The notes below the pieces were generated by a model. That model had not been told where the DNA came from. It searched no databases and saw nothing but the letters and a program-made list of their open reading frames with translations. 10,272 bases of DNA from a bacterium (GTDB lineage: Bacteria; Patescibacteriota; Microgenomatia; JAADGY01), in the NCBI GenBank assembly GCA_013152165.1, contig JAADGY010000043.1, positions 1-10,272 of the forward strand, given 5' to 3'. Of the stretch, positions 6,657-10,272 are shown in pieces. Within the stretch, counting starts at the first letter, position 1. Each line of letters begins with the position of its first letter. The position numbers and the translations under genes are program-made.

Positions 6657-7829
6657 TTACTTTTTATCCTTCCAGATAAATTTGTTGTAGATAAAATAAT
6701 TGGCCGGGACGGTAAAGACAACTATAACCAAAACCAAGATTAACTGCCGGTATTGGTCGCCAAAGATTGACGTACCCAGGCCGATGACTAATGACGGGAT
6801 TAAAATACCGGTGGCGAACGAAGACAGGTTGAATTTAACGAACTGGGGAATTATGTCCTTGGCGGCGATTAATTTGCGGTCACCAAATGTCCAAAGGTTG
6901 TTTAAAATAAAGTTAGAGATTATGGATAGCTCGGCGGCGATGGAGTTGGCGATGGTGTTTCTTACGCCCACCGATAAATCAGCCCAGTTGGCTTTGATTA
7001 ACTGCGAAAAAAAGGCCAAGCCGAAAAAATTAACCAAAAAACCAAAAAAACCAATCAGGGCGAAACGGTAAAACCTGGGCGGGTTTTTGACAACATCGAT
7101 GATTAAATAAAAAAGAGTGTTGAATATGTATTCTGAACCCAGTTTTGATTGGCCGATCCGGCGGTCGGTAAATTTTAAAGGAACAAATCCGATTTTATAG
7201 TTATGCTGGATGGCTTTGTTAACCAGGGCAATCTGCCAAGTGTAGCCGTTAAACCGCTTTTTATTCATCTCATCTTTAATGTCTTGGAAAACAGCGGTTT
7301 TGATGGCTTTGTAGCCGCTGGTCCAATCACGGACAGACCAGTTAAACAACATCAAGGAAGCGACAAAGTTGCCGCAAAAAGACAAAAATTTTCGCTTAAG
7401 GCTCCAATCGGCCGGGATAGCTCCGCCTTTGATGTAGCGGTTGCCGATAACAACATCACAGCCATTTTCCAGTTTGTCAAGGATTTGGGGGATAAGGGCT
7501 GGATCGTGGGACAGGTCGGCATCCATCTGGATTAGGACATCGGGTTGATAGGTTTTAACGGCCCAATCCATGCCTTTGTGATAGGCTTTGCCTAAACCCT
7601 GCTTTTGGCCGGTAAGCAGGTCCAGGTTTTGGTATTTGGCTTGAAGCTTTCTGACTTGATCAGCGGTGCCGTCCGGCGAGTTATCATCAACCACCAGGAT
7701 TTTAAAGCGCCAGTTTTTTACTTTGGGCAAGACTTTATCAAACAGGGCCGGGATTAGCTTTTTAATGTTGTTTTTTTCGTTATAGGTGGGCAGGATAATG
7801 ACAGCGGTAGGTTTGGTGGTTTGGTTCAT
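6657..7829 (-). CDS. Polyprenol (dolichol)-phosphate mannosyltransferase-like GT2 fused to a GtrA membrane domain
   Basis: The protein has 390 residues. Residues 1-250 form a GT2 glycosyltransferase of the DPM1 type: PTYNE (14-18), VVDDNSPDGT (46-55), the metal/nucleotide DAD motif in QMDADLSHDP (101-110), GNRY (129-132), DWTSGY (168-173) and RRIGQSKL (223-230). Enzymes of this kind move a hexose, usually mannose from GDP-mannose, onto a polyprenyl phosphate at the inner membrane face. Residues about 252-388 form a four-helix GtrA-like domain (about 256-274, 294-313, 333-352, 362-386) with the typical SNFILNNLWTF and NYFIYNKFIWK segments; GtrA proteins are thought to help flip lipid-linked sugars. 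It is the last gene of a three-gene operon, starting 3 nt after the previous stop with no clear Shine-Dalgarno site, so translation is probably coupled. Donor sugar unproven; glucose is the main alternative. Confidence 0.92.
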   Translation of the reverse strand: MNQTTKPTAVIILPTYNEKNNIKKLIPALFDKVLPKVKNWRFKILVVDDNSPDGTADQVRKLQAKYQNLDLLTGQKQGLGKAYHKGMDWAVKTYQPDVLIQMDADLSHDPALIPQILDKLENGCDVVIGNRYIKGGAIPADWSLKRKFLSFCGNFVASLMLFNWSVRDWTSGYKAIKTAVFQDIKDEMNKKRFNGYTWQIALVNKAIQHNYKIGFVPLKFTDRRIGQSKLGSEYIFNTLFYLIIDVVKNPPRFYRFALIGFFGFLVNFFGLAFFSQLIKANWADLSVGVRNTIANSIAAELSIISNFILNNLWTFGDRKLIAAKDIIPQFVKFNLSSFATGILIPSLVIGLGTSIFGDQYRQLILVLVIVVFTVPANYFIYNKFIWKDKK

Positions 7830-7832
7830 TGG

Positions 7833-8792
7833 TTAGATAACTTTAAAATATTTAAGAGTTTTGACCAAACCCTCTGCCAAACTAATTTTGGGCTGGTAGT
7901 TTAACAGCTTTTTCGCCTTGGTTAAAACCGGCCGGCGCTTTTTGGGATCATCAGGGTGTATCAAGGGGCGGTGCTTTTTGGCTAAAGGCTTTTTAAGGAT
8001 GCGGACAAAAACATCAAACAGCTGATTGATGCTTATTTCCTGGTCACTGCCCAGATTAATGGTTTGGCCGTCAAGGCCGTCAAGGGTCAAAAAAGCGGTT
8101 AAGCCGTCAACCAAATCATCGACAAAACAAAATGATCTGGTTTGCCGGCCGTCGCCGTAAATCGGGATGGGCTGGCCGGATATAACGGCTTTGATAAAGT
8201 TGGTGATGACCCGGCCGTCGTTTAGGCGCATGTGGGGGCCGTAGGTGTTAAAGATGCGAACAATGCGGGCGTCAAGCTTGTATTGCCGGCGGTAAAGGGC
8301 GGTGTAGGTTTCACCCAAGCGCTTAGCTTCGTCATAAACCGACCTTATGCCTTGGGGGTTAACGTTGCCCCAATAGGTTTCGGGCTGGGGATGAACCAAT
8401 GGATCGCCGTAAACTTCGCTGGTAGAGGCAAATAAAAAACGGCTTTTAAACCGGCGGGCCAGGTTTAACAGGCTGCGGGTGCCGATGGTGTTGACCGAGA
8501 TTATGTGTTCGGGAATTTTATCAAAATCAACCGGCGAGGCCGGCGAGGCCAGGTGGGCAATAACATCGATGGAATGATTAGCTAGATGGCTGGGGGTTAA
8601 ATCCTCGACTTTTATCTGAAAAAAATTAAAAAGCGGCTGTTTGGCCAAGGGTTTGATGTTTTCGGGCTGGCCGGTGGAAAAATCATCAACGCCGATAACT
8701 TTGTAGCCCTGTTGCAGAAACCGATCGGCCAGGTGGCTGCCGATAAAGCCGGCGGCGCCGGTGATTAGGATAGTTTTAGTTGGTTTTTTCAT
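7833..8792 (-). CDS. uxs: UDP-glucuronate decarboxylase-like extended SDR (UDP-xylose synthase family)
   Basis: A 319-residue extended short-chain dehydrogenase/reductase. The NAD-binding Rossmann motif TGAAGFIGSH (Gly12, 15, 18) is at the start, followed by acidic VDDF (Asp36), which favours NAD. Family-typical segments are HLASPASP (80-87), ASTSEVYGDP (122-131) with Thr124, Ser125 and Glu126, the catalytic YDEAK pair Tyr153/Lys157, RIFNTYGP (179-186), NDGRV (191-195) and GDGRQTRSF (213-221). These closely match UXS enzymes, which oxidise and decarboxylate UDP-glucuronate to UDP-xylose using bound NAD+. Alternative: another UDP-hexuronate or hexose epimerase, less likely given the STSEVYGDP and NDGRV segments. 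The start overlaps the preceding operon gene by 17 nt and no Shine-Dalgarno site is evident, implying coupled translation. Confidence 0.87.
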   Translation of the reverse strand: MKKPTKTILITGAAGFIGSHLADRFLQQGYKVIGVDDFSTGQPENIKPLAKQPLFNFFQIKVEDLTPSHLANHSIDVIAHLASPASPVDFDKIPEHIISVNTIGTRSLLNLARRFKSRFLFASTSEVYGDPLVHPQPETYWGNVNPQGIRSVYDEAKRLGETYTALYRRQYKLDARIVRIFNTYGPHMRLNDGRVITNFIKAVISGQPIPIYGDGRQTRSFCFVDDLVDGLTAFLTLDGLDGQTINLGSDQEISINQLFDVFVRILKKPLAKKHRPLIHPDDPKKRRPVLTKAKKLLNYQPKISLAEGLVKTLKYFKVI

Positions 8793-9756
8793 CTAATTTG
8801 GCTTTGATTATGTTGATAATCATCTGCTTAAAACTGAGTTTGGGGCGCCATTTTAATTTATTAGAGGTTGATTTAATATCGCCAAAAACCGCCGGCGGAT
8901 CATCGGATCGCAAAAAGGCCGGGTCGGTTTTGACATATTTGGGCCAGTTATCAATCTTTAGGTAATCAAAAACTATATCTAAAACTTCGGTTAGTTTATG
9001 GGCTTGGCCGGTAGCGATAATATAATCATCGGGGGTGGCTTGCTGAAGCGACAGCCACATAGCCTCAACAAAATCCGGGGCCCAGCCCCAATCGCGGGCA
9101 ACCTCTAAATTGCCCAGCTTGATAAATTTTCTTTTGCCTTGCTTTATCTCTATGGCTTGATTTATGATCTTGGGGATAACAAAATGATCCGGCCGGCGGG
9201 GGGATTCGTGGTTGAATAAAAGGCCGTTAACTATATACAAATGGTAATATTGCCTATAAAATCGGCTCCAAAAAAACGAGGCGGCTTTGGTGATGCCGTA
9301 TGGCTCTTTGGGGTTTATCTTTGAATCCAGGTTAAGGGGCATGTTTTGGTGCATGTCGAAAATATAGGCAGAGGTGGCTTGGAAAAAGCGAGTGGATAAA
9401 TTGCGGCTGTTTAAAAAATCCAGCATAAAACAAACAGCGTCGGTATTGATTTTTTTGACTGACAAGGGAGAAGAGGCGGCATCAGGAACAAAGCTAACCG
9501 CCGCCAGGTTGTAAATTTCATCATAAAAATTTTGGGACAGGACTTTTTCTAAAGCTTTAAAATCAGCGATATCAAGCGGGGCAAAGTCGACTTTGCCTTT
9601 AAGCGGTTCAAGGTATTTGGGCAGGGAGTGTTGGGGATAATGGGTGGCGGTGATTTGATAACCCTTATTTGCCAAAAGCTCAATCAGATAAGATCCATCC
9701 TGGCCGAAACTGCCTGTAACCAAAGCTTTTTTAACCACATCTGTTTTAAAGACCAT
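8776..9756 (-). CDS. GDP-mannose 4,6-dehydratase-like extended SDR with altered active site
   Basis: A 326-residue SDR, somewhat shorter than typical GMD enzymes (about 345-375). GMD signatures are clear: TGSFGQDGSYL (14-24), EIYNLAA (80-86), VNGLLFNHESPRR (176-188), LGNLEVARDWGWAPDFVEAMW (214-234, GMD-like), IIATGQAHK (246-254) and the YxxxK pair Tyr153/Lys157. In GMD the catalytic stretch is FYQASTSELYG; here it reads FFQATSAYIFD, aligned without gaps up to the PY of the YxxxK motif. The catalytic Thr becomes Ser129 and the catalytic Glu becomes Tyr131. The protein may therefore be a GDP-sugar reductase or epimerase, or an unusual dehydratase, rather than a standard GDP-mannose dehydratase. 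It is first in the operon. The ATG at 9756 is the only upstream choice because a stop codon lies just before it; AGGA sits too close to help, and a promoter places transcription start at or beside the ATG. Confidence 0.85.
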   Translation of the reverse strand: MVFKTDVVKKALVTGSFGQDGSYLIELLANKGYQITATHYPQHSLPKYLEPLKGKVDFAPLDIADFKALEKVLSQNFYDEIYNLAAVSFVPDAASSPLSVKKINTDAVCFMLDFLNSRNLSTRFFQATSAYIFDMHQNMPLNLDSKINPKEPYGITKAASFFWSRFYRQYYHLYIVNGLLFNHESPRRPDHFVIPKIINQAIEIKQGKRKFIKLGNLEVARDWGWAPDFVEAMWLSLQQATPDDYIIATGQAHKLTEVLDIVFDYLKIDNWPKYVKTDPAFLRSDDPPAVFGDIKSTSNKLKWRPKLSFKQMIINIIKAKLDEKTN

Positions 9757-9761
9757 ATCCT

Positions 9762-9789
9762 ATTTTAAACCACAACTTGCTAAATTCAA
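9762..9789 (-). promoter_or_regulatory. Promoter of the three-gene nucleotide-sugar operon
   Basis: On the minus strand a -35 TTGAAT (9789-9784) and a -10 TAAAAT (9767-9762) are separated by 16 nt. Only 5 nt separate the -10 from the ATG at 9756, so the transcript is predicted to begin at or beside the start codon, which would be leaderless. Confidence 0.5.
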
Positions 9790-9887
9790 GTTCACCCACC
9801 AGGAATGGTTTTTAAGGTTGTGCCTTGTCATCCGCCCCCAGGCATTCTAAACGGCAGTGAAGAATCCAGCCAAGCCCACTAATATTG

Positions 9888-9893
9888 TAAAAT
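9888..9893 (+). promoter_or_regulatory. Candidate -10 element of the last gene
   Basis: TAAAAT lies exactly 5 nt upstream of the ATG at 9899, mirroring the divergent operon promoter. No -35 hexamer is seen 16-18 nt upstream, so support is weak. Confidence 0.3.
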
Positions 9894-9898
9894 TATTT

Positions 9899-10272
9899 AT
9901 GAGTTTGGGCAAAGATGTAGAAGGGGGAAAAAGAAAGGTGGAAAACCCAACCATACCCATGGCAACAGTGCTTAGCGTCCTTAAAAAAGACAGTGTTGAT
10001 TTGCGGGTTAAGTTAAATGTATTAGAAATGTTGCCCCAACGGGAAAGGGAAAAATTAGCCCAATCCCCGGTTTTCAAACAATTAATAGATGGCTTGCTCA
10101 TAACAAATCGTAAAAGTTTGGCTGAAAACCTGGACAGGCTTTTGGCCTTTTTGCCTAAAAGCTATGATATTTCTGAGTTTGCGGTGCGATTGGCGGATGA
10201 GCTGATAAGGGATGATTCTTTGGTCGTTGCTAGCAATCTGGACAGTTTCTTGTCTTGTCTGCCAGAAGATTA
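9899..10272 (+). CDS. Unrecognised helical-repeat protein, 3' partial
   Basis: The frame is open from after a stop at 9848-9850 to the window end; 124 codons are visible from the ATG at 9899. An upstream GTG at 9857 would add 14 residues; neither start has a clear Shine-Dalgarno site. I do not recognise the family. The protein is charged and helical, with recurring L-x(2-3)-L-x-x-L-P units: VKLNVLEMLPQ (37-47), ENLDRLLAFLPKSY (76-89) and SNLDSFLSCLPED (112-124). The LP pairs lie 40 and 36 residues apart, suggesting degenerate alpha-helical repeats as in HEAT/TPR-like scaffolds. No signal peptide or membrane segment is visible. It is divergent from the sugar operon with about 140 bp between the start codons; a functional link is unsupported. 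Codon choice looks like the neighbours, so it is probably a real gene. Confidence 0.6.
   Translation, partial: MSLGKDVEGGKRKVENPTIPMATVLSVLKKDSVDLRVKLNVLEMLPQREREKLAQSPVFKQLIDGLLITNRKSLAENLDRLLAFLPKSYDISEFAVRLADELIRDDSLVVASNLDSFLSCLPED

Noticed and set aside
6620..6660. Possible bidirectional terminator between the convergent glycosidase and glycosyltransferase genes (CGCC at 6623-6626 with GGCG at 6651-6654, A-run at 6632-6638).
   Set aside because: Only about four contiguous pairs with a long loop, and no T-run directly after the stem on either strand.
6700..7535. Plus-strand frames of about 110-123 codons opposite the glycosyltransferase gene.
   Set aside because: They are complementary to a confidently assigned GT2/GtrA protein and show no family features.
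9821..9844. Short inverted repeat TGCCT/AGGCA in the divergent intergenic region.
   Set aside because: Only 5 bp with a 14-nt loop, which is expected by chance.
9847..10101. An 84-codon minus-strand frame at the right end.
   Set aside because: It overlaps the plus-strand helical-repeat gene, which has better codon usage and internal protein repeats, and has no recognisable motif.

Overview
The window looks like chromosomal DNA of a small-genome bacterium, most likely a Candidate Phyla Radiation (Patescibacteria) lineage near Microgenomates/Katanobacteria. This is an inference from protein style (a LamG-like/LCAT-type hydrolase fusion, a DPM1-type GT2 fused to GtrA, a zinc-finger Clp ATPase, short gene spacing, repetitive 3' tails). 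There is no rRNA or other taxonomic marker here. TGA reads as a normal stop and glycine uses GGN codons, so the ordinary bacterial code fits better than the UGA=Gly code of Gracilibacteria.

Layout. (1) Positions 1-2058 (+) hold the 3' part of a large LCAT/PGAP1-like alpha/beta hydrolase whose start lies outside the window. (2) Positions 2055-2142 form a compact stress-control region: a near-consensus CIRCE operator whose left arm overlaps the hydrolase stop codon, a sigma70-type promoter and a strong Shine-Dalgarno site. (3) Positions 2143-4815 (+) encode a Clp ATPase with a ClpE-like zinc finger, a ClpC-like N domain and middle region, and a second AAA+ module that lacks the usual ClpP-docking loop. 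(4) Positions 4816-5135 are a non-coding stretch rich in direct and inverted repeats, ending in a very good promoter. (5) Positions 5136-6632 (+) encode an exported clan-A-like glycoside hydrolase with a C-terminal dockerin-like pair of calcium-binding loops.

(6) Convergent to it, positions 9756 to 6657 (-) form a tight three-gene operon. In transcription order it holds a GDP-mannose-4,6-dehydratase-like SDR, a UDP-glucuronate decarboxylase-like SDR (17-nt overlap), and a polyprenyl-phosphate glycosyltransferase fused to a GtrA membrane domain (3-nt gap). Together these suggest nucleotide-sugar interconversion followed by sugar loading on a lipid carrier for surface glycan decoration. (7) Divergent from the operon, positions 9899-10272 (+) hold the start of an unrecognised helical-repeat protein cut by the window end.

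The strongest points for a second look are the hybrid Clp ATPase under an apparent HrcA/CIRCE operator, the GMD-like enzyme whose usual catalytic Glu is replaced by Tyr, the palindrome cluster after the Clp gene, and two divergent genes that both look leaderless.
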